From the NCBI GenBank assembly GCA_905215965.1, contig CAJMSD010000010.1:45293-109292 (forward strand): 64,000 nucleotides of DNA. Direction: 5' to 3'. The number at the start of each line of letters is the position of its first letter. Position 1 is the first letter of the stretch. Source of the DNA: an uncultured bacterium (GTDB taxonomy: Bacteria; Bacillota; Clostridia; Oscillospirales; Ruminococcaceae). This document shows, one piece after another, positions 44,174 through 53,054 of this stretch. The position numbers were made by a program, and so were the translations under genes. The notes beneath the pieces are model-generated. The model had not been told where the DNA came from and made no database searches. It was given only the letters and a program-made list of their open reading frames with translations.

Positions 44174-45568
44174 ATGAAAAATATCAAAATCAAATTTGTT
44201 TTGTCTATGCTTTTAACAAGCGTAATTCTATTGACCGGGTGTTCCTGTAAACACGAAAAATGGAATGACGCCACTTGCACCAAACCAAAAACTTGTGCCG
44301 AATGTGGTGTGACTGAAGGAGAGCCTTTAGGACACGATTGGAGCGAAGCAGACTGTGAAAATCCCAAAACTTGTAAAGCATGTGGTGAAACTGATGGCGA
44401 ACCGCTTGAACACAAATGGAAAGATGCTACTTGTGATAAGCCGAAAACTTGCGAATTGTGCGGTAAAACTGAAGGTGAGCCACTTGAACACAAATGGAAA
44501 GATGCAGACTGTGAAAATCCCAAAACTTGTGAATTGTGCGGTAAAACCGAGGGAAAAGCTAAAGGTCACAAGTATGACGAGTCTAAAATATGTACAGAAG
44601 ATACCAAATGTGAAGTTTGCGGCAAAACAATACCTGCAGCCGGACATAAATGGACTGATGCAACTTGTACCGAGCCGAAAAAATGCTCTGTTTGCGGTGA
44701 AACGGAAGGTGAAGCATTAGGACATACAACAAGTAATGGTAAATGTTCAAGATGTGGTGAGGAAATTAAATTACAGGTATTAATGTATAGTGATTCTAAT
44801 CTTGATATTTATTATACAGGTTTAAGTGAAGGAAGCCTTAATGATGCGTGTATTAACTTTTATGCCGTAAATAAATCATCAAATTCATGGACAATACAAG
44901 TGCGTGATGAATCCGTTAACGGAAGCATGATGGACTTTACTTGTTCTTCAAATGTAGCAGCGGGAAAAAATATTCATGATGATATGAGTTGTTCCTATAG
45001 TCTGTATCTCAATGACATCGGTGTGTATAGTATTGATGATATTAAATCAATTGAATTTTATCTTCATATTTATGACGATAATCATAACGATTATGATACA
45101 GGTATTATTTCTATTGATGCTAAAAATAATACTGTTAATCAAAGGGAAAATAGTGAAATTCCTTCCAAAGAAAACTCGCAAACTACAAAGTCCTTAAATG
45201 ACATGGTAACTTTTTTGAATGAAAAAGTTATATACACACTATCAAATCTTATTGAAGACGATGATATAGAAGTAACTTATGAAATGAAAAGCGATTATTA
45301 TCAAGTTACGGTCTATATGCCCGATCTTGAAGGATACTATCATTATAGTTCAGAACAATATTATTCACTTATGGATTCCTACAAGGAATTAAGCAGAATT
45401 TTAAAAGCCTATTTAGATGCTAATGGATATAGCGAATATCATGCGTATGTCGATGTAGGATCTGATCCGCCTGTTGGTAAAGAGAACGAATTTGAAAAAG
45501 TGCTTATTTGTGAATTTAGGGACGGAGAAATAGGAATAGATGCGACTAAAAATACTTATGGTAATTGA
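44174..45568 (+). CDS. Lipoprotein with tandem Cys/His zinc-ribbon-like repeats
   Basis: 464 aa; ATG at 44174 with GAGGTGATGATTA. Lipobox LLTGC. Residues about 27-200 contain six to seven repeats of about 26 residues built on HxWxDAxC-x5-TCxxCGxTEGEP (for example HKWKDATCDKPKTCELCGKT), with conserved Cys and His that could bind metal. A beta-rich domain (about 205-320) and a C-terminal domain (about 345-460) follow. Base composition is more A/T-rich than the surrounding housekeeping genes, hinting at later acquisition. Function unknown. Confidence 0.75.
   Translation: MKNIKIKFVLSMLLTSVILLTGCSCKHEKWNDATCTKPKTCAECGVTEGEPLGHDWSEADCENPKTCKACGETDGEPLEHKWKDATCDKPKTCELCGKTEGEPLEHKWKDADCENPKTCELCGKTEGKAKGHKYDESKICTEDTKCEVCGKTIPAAGHKWTDATCTEPKKCSVCGETEGEALGHTTSNGKCSRCGEEIKLQVLMYSDSNLDIYYTGLSEGSLNDACINFYAVNKSSNSWTIQVRDESVNGSMMDFTCSSNVAAGKNIHDDMSCSYSLYLNDIGVYSIDDIKSIEFYLHIYDDNHNDYDTGIISIDAKNNTVNQRENSEIPSKENSQTTKSLNDMVTFLNEKVIYTLSNLIEDDDIEVTYEMKSDYYQVTVYMPDLEGYYHYSSEQYYSLMDSYKELSRILKAYLDANGYSEYHAYVDVGSDPPVGKENEFEKVLICEFRDGEIGIDATKNTYGN
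44256..44760 (+). repeat. 78-bp coding tandem repeats
   Basis: Coding repeats of about 78 bp (26 codons); adjacent units near 44408 and 44486 share the exact run GAACACAAATGGAAAGATGC. They underlie the Cys/His repeats of the lipoprotein and may vary in copy number. Confidence 0.7.
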
Positions 45569-45646
45569 TGTTGTATAAAGAATTTATAATTAACCATTAG
45601 CTATGCCTCATCTTGGAACTTTATATTAATCAAAGCTTAACGCTAA

Positions 45647-45678
45647 AAAGCGGATTCATAATTATATGAATCCGCTTT
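45647..45678. terminator. Bidirectional terminator
   Basis: AAAGCGGATTCATA / TATGAATCCGCTTT with a 4-nt loop, between the convergent lipoprotein and GH94 genes. Confidence 0.9.
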
Positions 45679-45702
45679 CTTTATATACAATTTTATAGGA
45701 TC

Positions 45703-48159
45703 TTAACCCATTACAACTTCAACTTCATGAACTCCGCCGTCAGCAGCAGGAATAACATTTCCGTCAACAGCCTTGCCGTCAACAGTCAGGCTCTTAACGC
45801 CCTTGCAAACGTGACTTGGATTCTTAACGGTGATATTGTAAGTAGCACCGCGGAACTTTCTTGTAGCTGTAAGACCGTCCCACTCGTGAGGAATGGAAGG
45901 ATCAATTTTAAGTCCGTCGAAATCAGCCTGCAAGCCGAGAATATACTGAGAAATAGCAACCATATTCCAAGCGGCAGTACCCGTAAGCCATGAGTTTTTG
46001 CCCTCGCCGAATCTGCTTGCGTCCTTACCTGCGATCATCTGACCGTATACGTAAGGCTCAGTCTTGTGAAGCTCGGAAATATCTTCGTTGAAAGCAGGAG
46101 CGATCTTGCTGTAATACTCGAAAGCCTTATCTCCGCGGCCGGCATAAGCTTCGGCGCAGATTATCCATGCGTTATTGTGAGTAAAGATACCTGCGTTTTC
46201 CTTGTATCCGCCCGGATATGTGGAGATCTCGCCGTACTGGATATAATACTTAGTGAAAGCAGGATTGTTAAGAACAAGACCGTACTTTGTATTGAGGTAC
46301 TTATCAATAGAATCAAGAGTCTTGATGTCAGCTCCCTCTTCCTTACCGATCTCGGACATAACTGCAAAGCCCTGCGGCTCGATAAAGATCTTACCCTCTT
46401 CGCATTCCTTTGAACCCATCTTCTTGCCTTCCGAATCGTAAGCTCTGATGAACCAGTCTCCGTCAAAAGCGGATTCCATAACGTTCTTCTTCATCTTGTC
46501 GATCTCAGCCTGAGCAGCCTCAGCCTCAGCGTCCTTGCCAAGATGCTTGAGGATAGCGACATAATTAGGTCCTGCATATGTAAACAGTGTAGCGACCATT
46601 ACGGATTCTGCAACCTTAGAGTAGCCGCCCTCAGCTGCAAACTTCGGATTTGTATAGGTCTGGAAGCTTTCACCCGGAGTATCTGAATAGCATGAAAGGT
46701 TGATACAGTCGTTCCAGTCAGCTCTCATAGCAAGCGGGAGGCCGTGAGGTCCGAGGTTATTAACGATCTTATAGAACGAAACCTTAAGGTGATCGAGCAT
46801 CGGCTTAGCCTTTGACTCGTCGTTGTCGTAAGGAACCATTTCATCAAGGATAGACCAGTCGCCTGTTTCCTTGATATAAGCGGAAACGGAAAGAATCATC
46901 CAAAGCGGATCATCGGAGAAGTCGCCGCCGATATCGGAGTTGCCCTTCTTTGTAAGGGGCTGATACTGGTGATAGCAGCCGCCGTCGGGGAGCTGAGTCG
47001 AAGCGATATCGATAATACGCTCTCTTGCACGATCGGGGATCTGATGAACGAAACCGAGGATATCCTGATTGGAGTCTCTGAATCCCATACCTCTTCCGAT
47101 ACCGCTCTCGAAGTAGGAAGCGGAACGTGAAAGGTTGAAAGTAACCATACACTGATACTGATTCCAGATATTTACCATACGGTTGACCTTATCGTCGGGA
47201 GTATTAACATTGATAACGCCGAGGAGCTTGTCCCATGTAGCTTTAAGCTCTGCAAGACCTGCTGCTACCTTTTCGGGAGTATTATACTGCTCTATCATAG
47301 CGAGAGCCTTTTCCTTGTTGATCGTAACTCCGTCAGCCTCGAACTTCTTGTCTACAGGCATTTCAACGTAGCCGAGGATAAATATCAGTGTTTTCGACTC
47401 GCCGGGAGCGAGAGTGATCTTCTTATAATGAGAAGCTATAGGCGACCAGCCGTCGGCAAAGGAATTGTTAGCCTTATCGGCAACAACAGCCTGCGGATCG
47501 TTGAATCCGTTGTAAAGTCCGATAAACGAATCTCTGTCGGTATCATAGCCGTCGATCTCGTCGTTTACGGTATAGAAAGCGAAGTGATCGCGTCTGTCTC
47601 TGTATTCGGTTTTGTGATAAATAGTTGAACCAACAACTTCTACACGGCCTGTGCTGAAGTTTCTCTGGAAGTTAGTGCAGTCGTCCTGAGCGTCCCAAAG
47701 ACACCACTCTGCAAAAGAGAAGAGCGAGAAGGACTTAGTCTCCGAACCCTCATTCGTGAGAACTACCTGCTGAACTTCGCCTGCATAATTCTGAGGAACG
47801 AAGAAAGTAGCCTCTGCCTTGAGGCCGTTTTTCTTACCGGTGATAACGGTATAGCCCATACCGTGACGGCACTCATAGGAATCAAGCTCTGTTTTCACAG
47901 GCGACCAGCCGGGATTCCAGATAGTTCCGTTTTCGTTAATATAGAAATAACGTCCGCCCATATCGATAGGCACGTTGTTATAACGATATCTTGTAATTCT
48001 TCTGAGACGTGCGTCCTTATAGAAGGAATAACCTCCGGCAGTGTTTGAGATCAGTGAAAAAAATTCCTGTGTTCCGAGGTAGTTTATCCACGGATACGGA
48101 GTTTTGGGGGAATTGATAACGTATTCCTTATTAACGTCGTCAAAATAACCGAACTTCAT
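45703..48159 (-). CDS. Cellobiose phosphorylase (GH94)
   Basis: 818 aa from the ATG at 48159 with AAGGAG upstream. The N-terminal beta-sandwich begins MKFGYFDDVNKEYVI; the (alpha/alpha)6 barrel carries GMGFRDSNQDILG, PDGGCYHQYQPLT and MRADWNDC (DWNDC at 481-485, the region of the general acid Asp known for the family). It splits cellobiose with phosphate into glucose-1-phosphate and glucose, saving ATP. No signal peptide, so cytoplasmic. It completes the route from the secreted GH9 product. An operator-like dyad overlaps its promoter. Confidence 0.93.
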   Translation of the reverse strand: MKFGYFDDVNKEYVINSPKTPYPWINYLGTQEFFSLISNTAGGYSFYKDARLRRITRYRYNNVPIDMGGRYFYINENGTIWNPGWSPVKTELDSYECRHGMGYTVITGKKNGLKAEATFFVPQNYAGEVQQVVLTNEGSETKSFSLFSFAEWCLWDAQDDCTNFQRNFSTGRVEVVGSTIYHKTEYRDRRDHFAFYTVNDEIDGYDTDRDSFIGLYNGFNDPQAVVADKANNSFADGWSPIASHYKKITLAPGESKTLIFILGYVEMPVDKKFEADGVTINKEKALAMIEQYNTPEKVAAGLAELKATWDKLLGVINVNTPDDKVNRMVNIWNQYQCMVTFNLSRSASYFESGIGRGMGFRDSNQDILGFVHQIPDRARERIIDIASTQLPDGGCYHQYQPLTKKGNSDIGGDFSDDPLWMILSVSAYIKETGDWSILDEMVPYDNDESKAKPMLDHLKVSFYKIVNNLGPHGLPLAMRADWNDCINLSCYSDTPGESFQTYTNPKFAAEGGYSKVAESVMVATLFTYAGPNYVAILKHLGKDAEAEAAQAEIDKMKKNVMESAFDGDWFIRAYDSEGKKMGSKECEEGKIFIEPQGFAVMSEIGKEEGADIKTLDSIDKYLNTKYGLVLNNPAFTKYYIQYGEISTYPGGYKENAGIFTHNNAWIICAEAYAGRGDKAFEYYSKIAPAFNEDISELHKTEPYVYGQMIAGKDASRFGEGKNSWLTGTAAWNMVAISQYILGLQADFDGLKIDPSIPHEWDGLTATRKFRGATYNITVKNPSHVCKGVKSLTVDGKAVDGNVIPAADGGVHEVEVVMG

Positions 48160-48286
48160 AATAATTCTCCTTAAACATTTTTTAAGCAATACCTAAAAAT
48201 CGCTTCATACGGTGTTGCCCTTATACAAAGCGGATAGTCCGCGTCTGCACAGTATCATACCACAAGCTTTGATTTATGATATGACC

Positions 48287-48333
48287 GTCCGATATGCAGG
48301 AAGCAAATCAATAATTTGCGTATCTGCGGGGAC
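48287..48333 (-). promoter_or_regulatory. Leader hairpin of cellobiose phosphorylase gene
   Basis: Imperfect palindrome with outer GTCC/GGAC, middle CAG/CTG and inner GCAAAT-CAATA-ATTTGC. It lies between the promoter and the gene start on the minus strand; on the plus strand it is followed by TTTTTA. It could be a regulatory leader hairpin. Confidence 0.45.
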
Positions 48334-48346
48334 TTTTTATTAAAGT

Positions 48347-48373
48347 TATAATAAACATTATGTGTTTATTATA
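48347..48373. promoter_or_regulatory. Operator-like inverted repeat at GH94 promoter
   Basis: TATAATAAACA and its exact complement TGTTTATTATA separated by 5 bp. On the minus strand the repeat begins at the -10 hexamer and covers the likely start site, a position suited to repression. No regulator gene is adjacent. Confidence 0.65.
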
Positions 48374-48396
48374 CCATATATTACGTTTTATTACAA
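48368..48396 (-). promoter_or_regulatory. Promoter of cellobiose phosphorylase gene
   Basis: Minus strand TTGTAA (48396-48391), 17-bp spacer, TATAAT (48373-48368), about 210 bp before the start codon. Confidence 0.65.
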
Positions 48397-48485
48397 TAGC
48401 TTTACCAAAATTTAGAATGTACTATTTTGGGACTGTATTTTGTGCATTTTAGCTAAACTCTCGAAATATACGGCAGTATTATTTA

Positions 48486-49493
48486 TCACAGCTTTGTAAA
48501 AAAGCGCTGATGAGCTTCATAAGTTTCTCCCGGAGCGACCTCGCAGTAGCCTGTAACATCGGCAGAGAGCGAAAGGTTCGGAGCGTCGATCATAGCCGTC
48601 ATCGGCTCGGGACAGAAATAGCCGTTAAATCCCCTGTCGTTCCAGATGATCCAGAAATTATACGCATCGGAAACTTCGTAGCAGATTTTCTTGCCGCTTT
48701 CGATATCCTCGGCTATTACGCCGTGGAATTTTTCGTGATCCAGCTCGGTATACTCGCCAAAATACATATCGTTTGAAATATCCTGAAGAACCGGACATTT
48801 ATTTCCCGTCTTGTATTCAAGATCGTACATAGTGGGAGCTTTAAGTCTTTCGGTAGGCAGACAGCGTTCGTTAAGCTCGCATTTTTTGCCGATCGGCACT
48901 GTAAGACGGATATTTCCCTCTTTGCCGCCGTCTGCAAAGGGCGAATTTATCGTTGTATGCGAAGCAAGAGACATCGGCATCATAACATTTGAAAGGTTGG
49001 TGAATTTTATAGTCTGTTCAAGACCGCATTCCGACAGAGTAAAAACATACTCTGCCATAAACTTGATCGGCAGAAACTCAAAGAACTCGTCCTTTTCATC
49101 ATAAATATAACGAGTTTTTACCCATGCGCAGTTATCGTCCGCATGATGCTCAACGACCTCGTGGCACCTCTTATGCAGGAATCCGTGAATATGATTGTTG
49201 TACGGAGCCTTTTCGTTTACCGGGAGCTGATAAACCGCGTCGGAGGTCTTTAAAACGCCGTCGGCAAAACGATTGGGAAGATAGAGCGTAGGAAGTCCCC
49301 ACACCTCTGCCGACTGACGTATCGTATCGGCAGTATTATCCGCCTTGAAACGGAAAAACTCCATACCGTTCTTGTTATCCCTTAAACGAATAACATTTGA
49401 GCCGATCTCATAAGCCACGAGAGCTTCATATCCGCCTGCCGCAAGCTTTACGCACGCAGCTCCGTTAAAATTTATAAATTGGGTGCTGTTCAT
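48486..49493 (-). CDS. Aldose 1-epimerase-like protein
   Basis: 335 aa. Galactose-mutarotase fold is suggested by NHIHGFLHKRCHEVVEH (the first catalytic His region), MPMSLASHTTINSPF (second His region) and a late acidic CPEPMTAMID segment. Family members interconvert alpha and beta anomers of aldoses. It lies just upstream of the cellobiose phosphorylase gene in the same direction, although that gene has its own promoter. A job adjusting anomers for cellobiose or glucose use is inferred. Confidence 0.8.
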   Translation of the reverse strand: MNSTQFINFNGAACVKLAAGGYEALVAYEIGSNVIRLRDNKNGMEFFRFKADNTADTIRQSAEVWGLPTLYLPNRFADGVLKTSDAVYQLPVNEKAPYNNHIHGFLHKRCHEVVEHHADDNCAWVKTRYIYDEKDEFFEFLPIKFMAEYVFTLSECGLEQTIKFTNLSNVMMPMSLASHTTINSPFADGGKEGNIRLTVPIGKKCELNERCLPTERLKAPTMYDLEYKTGNKCPVLQDISNDMYFGEYTELDHEKFHGVIAEDIESGKKICYEVSDAYNFWIIWNDRGFNGYFCPEPMTAMIDAPNLSLSADVTGYCEVAPGETYEAHQRFFTKL

Positions 49494-49534
49494 CTATGTA
49501 TCATTCCTTTCGAATAAATTTGATCTATGCTCTG

Positions 49535-49572
49535 AGAACCTGTTTTCACAAAAAAGCAGTGTAAAGACAGGT
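49535..49572. repeat. Short copy of the palindromic repeat family
   Basis: AGAACCTGTTTTCACAA plus CAGTGT matches the left end of the 2409-2577 element (one difference in the first 17 bases). The copy is short and forms its own hairpin, AACCTGT with ACAGGTT. Confidence 0.5.
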
Positions 49573-49584
49573 TACAATTTATAA

Positions 49585-50955
49585 TCAGTCTATGCTGCGA
49601 TTTTTGTCGTTATAATCGCGCACGGGAGAAACCGCTTTATATGCCGGACGAATAATTTTATTGGAATTGATAAGCTCTTCTATGCGATGAGCAGACCAGC
49701 CAACGATTCTCGACGTAGCAAAAATCGGAGTAAACAGCTCGTCCGGAATACCAAGCATTCTGTAAACGAATCCGCTGTAGAAATCAACATTTGCGCAAAC
49801 TCCTTTGTATATCCGCCTCTCTTCGGCAATGATCTCGGGAGCAAGACGTTCAACCATAGAATAAAGCTGAAATTCATTTTCCCTGCCCTTTGCGGCTGAG
49901 AGCTTTTCAACAAAGCCCTTGAATACCACGGCTCTCGGATCGGAGTGCGAATAAACCGCATGTCCCATTCCGTAGATAAGACCTGCCTTGTCAAACGCTT
50001 CCTTATGAAGAAGCCTGCGAAGATAGTTTTTGACCTCTTCCTCGTCAGTCCAGGCCTTGACCTGTTCCTTCATATCGTCAAACATAAGAGCGACCTTAAT
50101 ATTTGCGCCGCCATGCTTAGGACCTTTAAGAGAACCGAGAGCCGCAGCAATTGCGGAATACGTATCGGTTCCCGACGACGATACAACGTGAACGGTAAAG
50201 GTCGAGTTATTTCCGCCGCCGTGCTCGGCATGAAGAACAAGAGCAAGGTCGAGTATTCTTGCTTCAAGCTCGGTATATTTGCCGTCAGGACGAAGCATAT
50301 ACAAAATATTTTCGGCAATGGAAAGCTTGGGATCGGGCTTGCGGATAAACAGACTTCCGTCATTCCTGTAATAGTTGTACGCCTGATAACCGTAGACCGC
50401 AAGCACAGGAAACAGGGTAATAAGTTCGATACACTGTCTGAGGACATTCGGTATCGAGATATCGTTTGCCTTTTCATCATAGGAATAAAGCGCAAGCACA
50501 CACTTTGCAAGCGTATTCATCATATTGTCACTGGGAGATTTCATAATTACGTCGCGTGTAAACGTAGTAGGCAGAGTTCTGAAATCGGCAAGTATCTTTC
50601 GAAAGCCGGAAAGCTCCTCTGCTGTCGGGATCTCACCGAAAAGCAGAAGATAAATAGTCTCTTCAAAACCAAAACGATTCTGACCGATAAAACCTTTCAC
50701 TATATCTTCAACGTCATAACCTCTGTAATAAAGCTTGCCTTTACCGTGATTATGTACTCCGTCATCCCCTTCAAGCACCTTTATAGTGCTTATATTTGTG
50801 AGACCGGCAACAACGCCGTTTCCGTTGATATCCCTCAATCCTCTTTTAACGTCATATTTTGTATACAATTCAGGATTGATTTTGTAGCTGTCGATTGATT
50901 TTTCGGCAAGGCTCTTAATTTCCTCTGTAATTTTCGAGAATCCGTAATCCGGCAT
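49585..50955 (-). CDS. Citrate synthase
   Basis: 456 aa from the ATG at 50955 (GGGAG upstream; open frame extends 26 codons further). Catalytic residues are recognisable: His in LKGPKHGGANIK, His in YGMGHAVYSHSDPRA, Asp in NVDFYSGFVY. It condenses oxaloacetate and acetyl-CoA. In a fermentative anaerobe it most likely feeds 2-oxoglutarate and glutamate synthesis. Aconitase and isocitrate dehydrogenase genes are not in the window. A 2-methylcitrate synthase activity is not excluded. Confidence 0.93.
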   Translation of the reverse strand: MPDYGFSKITEEIKSLAEKSIDSYKINPELYTKYDVKRGLRDINGNGVVAGLTNISTIKVLEGDDGVHNHGKGKLYYRGYDVEDIVKGFIGQNRFGFEETIYLLLFGEIPTAEELSGFRKILADFRTLPTTFTRDVIMKSPSDNMMNTLAKCVLALYSYDEKANDISIPNVLRQCIELITLFPVLAVYGYQAYNYYRNDGSLFIRKPDPKLSIAENILYMLRPDGKYTELEARILDLALVLHAEHGGGNNSTFTVHVVSSSGTDTYSAIAAALGSLKGPKHGGANIKVALMFDDMKEQVKAWTDEEEVKNYLRRLLHKEAFDKAGLIYGMGHAVYSHSDPRAVVFKGFVEKLSAAKGRENEFQLYSMVERLAPEIIAEERRIYKGVCANVDFYSGFVYRMLGIPDELFTPIFATSRIVGWSAHRIEELINSNKIIRPAYKAVSPVRDYNDKNRSID

Positions 50956-51234
50956 CTTGCATCTCCCTTTCTCTAAAAGCTGTCTCTGCAAAAATATCGA
51001 GGAATTTTCAGGCGAATCAGCCATATTCCTCATATTGAAAAGCTGACGTATAAAAACTCTCCGTATTTTAACATAAAATTATAATTTACAGTTTAATTAT
51101 AATCTATTTCAACAAATTTGTCAAGCAACTGTAAATGCGTTAATACAACCTTTCCAAACGGATTTTAAGGCAATTATTCCTTCATAAGCAGTTTTTACAC
51201 CGATTTGCATTAAAAAATTCTCTATTCTTGTTGA
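50956..51234. other. Intergenic region upstream of citrate synthase
   Basis: About 280 bp; AT-rich tract 51065-51115 may hold the minus-strand citrate synthase promoter. No ORF, long dyad or riboswitch was recognised. Confidence 0.35.
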
Positions 51235-51263
51235 CAAAAGCGTCTGTAAGTGATAAAATATAA
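51235..51263 (+). promoter_or_regulatory. Promoter of zinc-ribbon/TM2 gene
   Basis: TTGACA (51235-51240), 17-bp spacer, TAAAAT (51258-51263), 113 bp before the start codon. Confidence 0.6.
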
Positions 51264-51376
51264 TCATAGGTACAGTTTTCGAACACTATAATATTTTTGC
51301 GTATGTTTTGAAAATTGCTTAAGAGTACATTTGCATAAATGAAATGTGTTCTGATATATTTTAGGAGGTTTGTTTT

Positions 51377-51790
51377 ATGTTTTGTAAAAATTGTGGAAAT
51401 CCGCTTGATCCTAATGCCGCTATATGCGTAAACTGCGGCTTCCAGAAGGGCACAGGAAACAGCTATTGCGCAAACTGCGGAAAAGAAGTAGCTCCCGGCG
51501 CTGCAGTATGTATGAATTGCGGCGTTGCTCTCCAAGGTCAGGTTGTCAGTGCTTCAGGCTCAGGCAAATCGAAAATGGCTGCCGGTCTTCTTGGTATTTT
51601 CCTTGGATCGCTCGGTATACATAACTTCTATTTAGGCTTCAAAGGCAAGGCTATAGCTCAGCTTCTCATTTCTTTGTTAAGCTGCGGAACACTTGCTATT
51701 GTAAGTGAAATATGGGGCTTGATTGAAGGAATAATGATCCTTACAGGAAAAAATGCTGTAGATGCTGACGGCAATCCACTTTCAGACTAA
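51377..51790 (+). CDS. Double zinc-ribbon protein with TM2 domain
   Basis: 137 aa; TAGGAGG upstream. Two zinc ribbons, CKNCGNPLDPNAAICVNCG and CANCGKEVAPGAAVCMNCG, precede a TM2 domain (about 66-125) with LLGIFLGSLGIHNFYLGFKG and two membrane helices. Such proteins are common in gut Firmicutes; their role is unknown. The next two genes also encode zinc-ribbon or membrane-anchored proteins. Confidence 0.88.
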   Translation: MFCKNCGNPLDPNAAICVNCGFQKGTGNSYCANCGKEVAPGAAVCMNCGVALQGQVVSASGSGKSKMAAGLLGIFLGSLGIHNFYLGFKGKAIAQLLISLLSCGTLAIVSEIWGLIEGIMILTGKNAVDADGNPLSD

Positions 51791-51819
51791 AAAAGACATT
51801 AAACAATTTGCTTTATAAC

Positions 51820-51853
51820 AGAAGGCTTCTCTCAGGAGAAGCCTTCTTGTGTT
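51820..51853 (+). terminator. Terminator
   Basis: AGAAGGCTTCTC / GAGAAGCCTTCT with loop TCAG, after the TM2 gene. Confidence 0.85.
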
Positions 51854-51992
51854 TTATACCGCCGAAACACGAATACTGCAAACGATAAAAATTTCCGATG
51901 CAAATAATTTAAAAATTGCTTGCAATGGGCATAGAACTATGATAAAATTATAGTGTATAAATTTATTTATAAAAAGTAAGGAGCCGGATTTT

Positions 51993-53054
51993 ATGGAAGC
52001 TATTAAATATAAATGCCCCAATTGTAATGCTGAACTTACTTTCAAGCCAGAAACGCAAGATTTTGGCTGCGATTACTGCGACAGTCACTTCAGTGAAGCA
52101 GAAATAAAAATAATATGCGCTAAAGCAGAAAACAGCATTCCCGACGAAAAAGAGGAACAAGCAAAAAAAGAATTCGAAGAACACGTCAATATCTATCACT
52201 GCGGAAGCTGCGGAGCTGAAATTATCGCAGACGATCAGCAGACTGCAACCTTCTGTTATTACTGCCATGAGCCTGTCATTTTATCAGGACGTCTTTCAGG
52301 AGATTACAAGCCAAGCAAGGTAATCGGTTTCAAGCTTACCCGCAGCGACGCTCTTTCGGCATTTAAAAGCTGGTGCGGAAAAAGATGGTTCGTTCCCAAG
52401 GATTTTAAATCCGAGCAGCAGCTTGAAAAAATGACCGGACTTTACGTGCCTTTCTGGGTAGCGGACTGCGATATTACTGCCGAATACAGCGCTATCGGAA
52501 AAAAAGTGCGTTCATGGTCGTCGGGAAGCTATCGCTACACAGAAACAAAAGAGTATAACGTTATCCGCGACGCAATGATATATACCGACGGTATTCCTGC
52601 CGACGGAGAAAGCAAAATCGACGATATGCTCATGGAGGCTATAGAGCCGTTTAACTACAACGAAGCAAAAAAGTTTTCAATGTCTTATTTCAGCGGTTTC
52701 TTTGCCGATAAATACGATGTTGATAAAGCTGCGGTTTTTCCAAGAATAAGATCAAGAGCTACCGCTGCCGCAAGGGATATCATTAAAAGCAGCGTTTCGG
52801 CATACTCTTCGGTCAGCGTCAGGAATGAACACTACAATATCATTAACACAAAATGGGAATACATGATGCTGCCTGTCTGGTTTATGACCTATAAATACAA
52901 AGGTCTTATCTACTCCTTTGCCGTCAACGGACAGACGGGAAAGCTTGCCGGTACTCCTCCTCTTGACAAGAAAAAGCTTGGACTTTTCTGCGCAGGGATC
53001 GGTGCGTTGATCGCCGCTGCGGCATATTTGATCGGAGGTGCTTTTTTCCGATGA
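51993..53054 (+). CDS. Membrane protein with two zinc ribbons (TFIIB-type)
   Basis: 353 aa; AAGGAG upstream of the ATG. First ribbon CPNCNAEL...CDYCDSHF (about 8-31), second CGSCGAEI...CYYCHEP (about 69-91). A central domain of about 220 residues begins KVIGFKLTRSDALSAFKSWC. One C-terminal helix (about 325-348) anchors it. It overlaps the TPM-domain gene by 4 bp (ATGA), so the two products are probably partners. The pairing of these families is common; the function is unknown. Confidence 0.8.
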   Translation: MEAIKYKCPNCNAELTFKPETQDFGCDYCDSHFSEAEIKIICAKAENSIPDEKEEQAKKEFEEHVNIYHCGSCGAEIIADDQQTATFCYYCHEPVILSGRLSGDYKPSKVIGFKLTRSDALSAFKSWCGKRWFVPKDFKSEQQLEKMTGLYVPFWVADCDITAEYSAIGKKVRSWSSGSYRYTETKEYNVIRDAMIYTDGIPADGESKIDDMLMEAIEPFNYNEAKKFSMSYFSGFFADKYDVDKAAVFPRIRSRATAAARDIIKSSVSAYSSVSVRNEHYNIINTKWEYMMLPVWFMTYKYKGLIYSFAVNGQTGKLAGTPPLDKKKLGLFCAGIGALIAAAAYLIGGAFFR

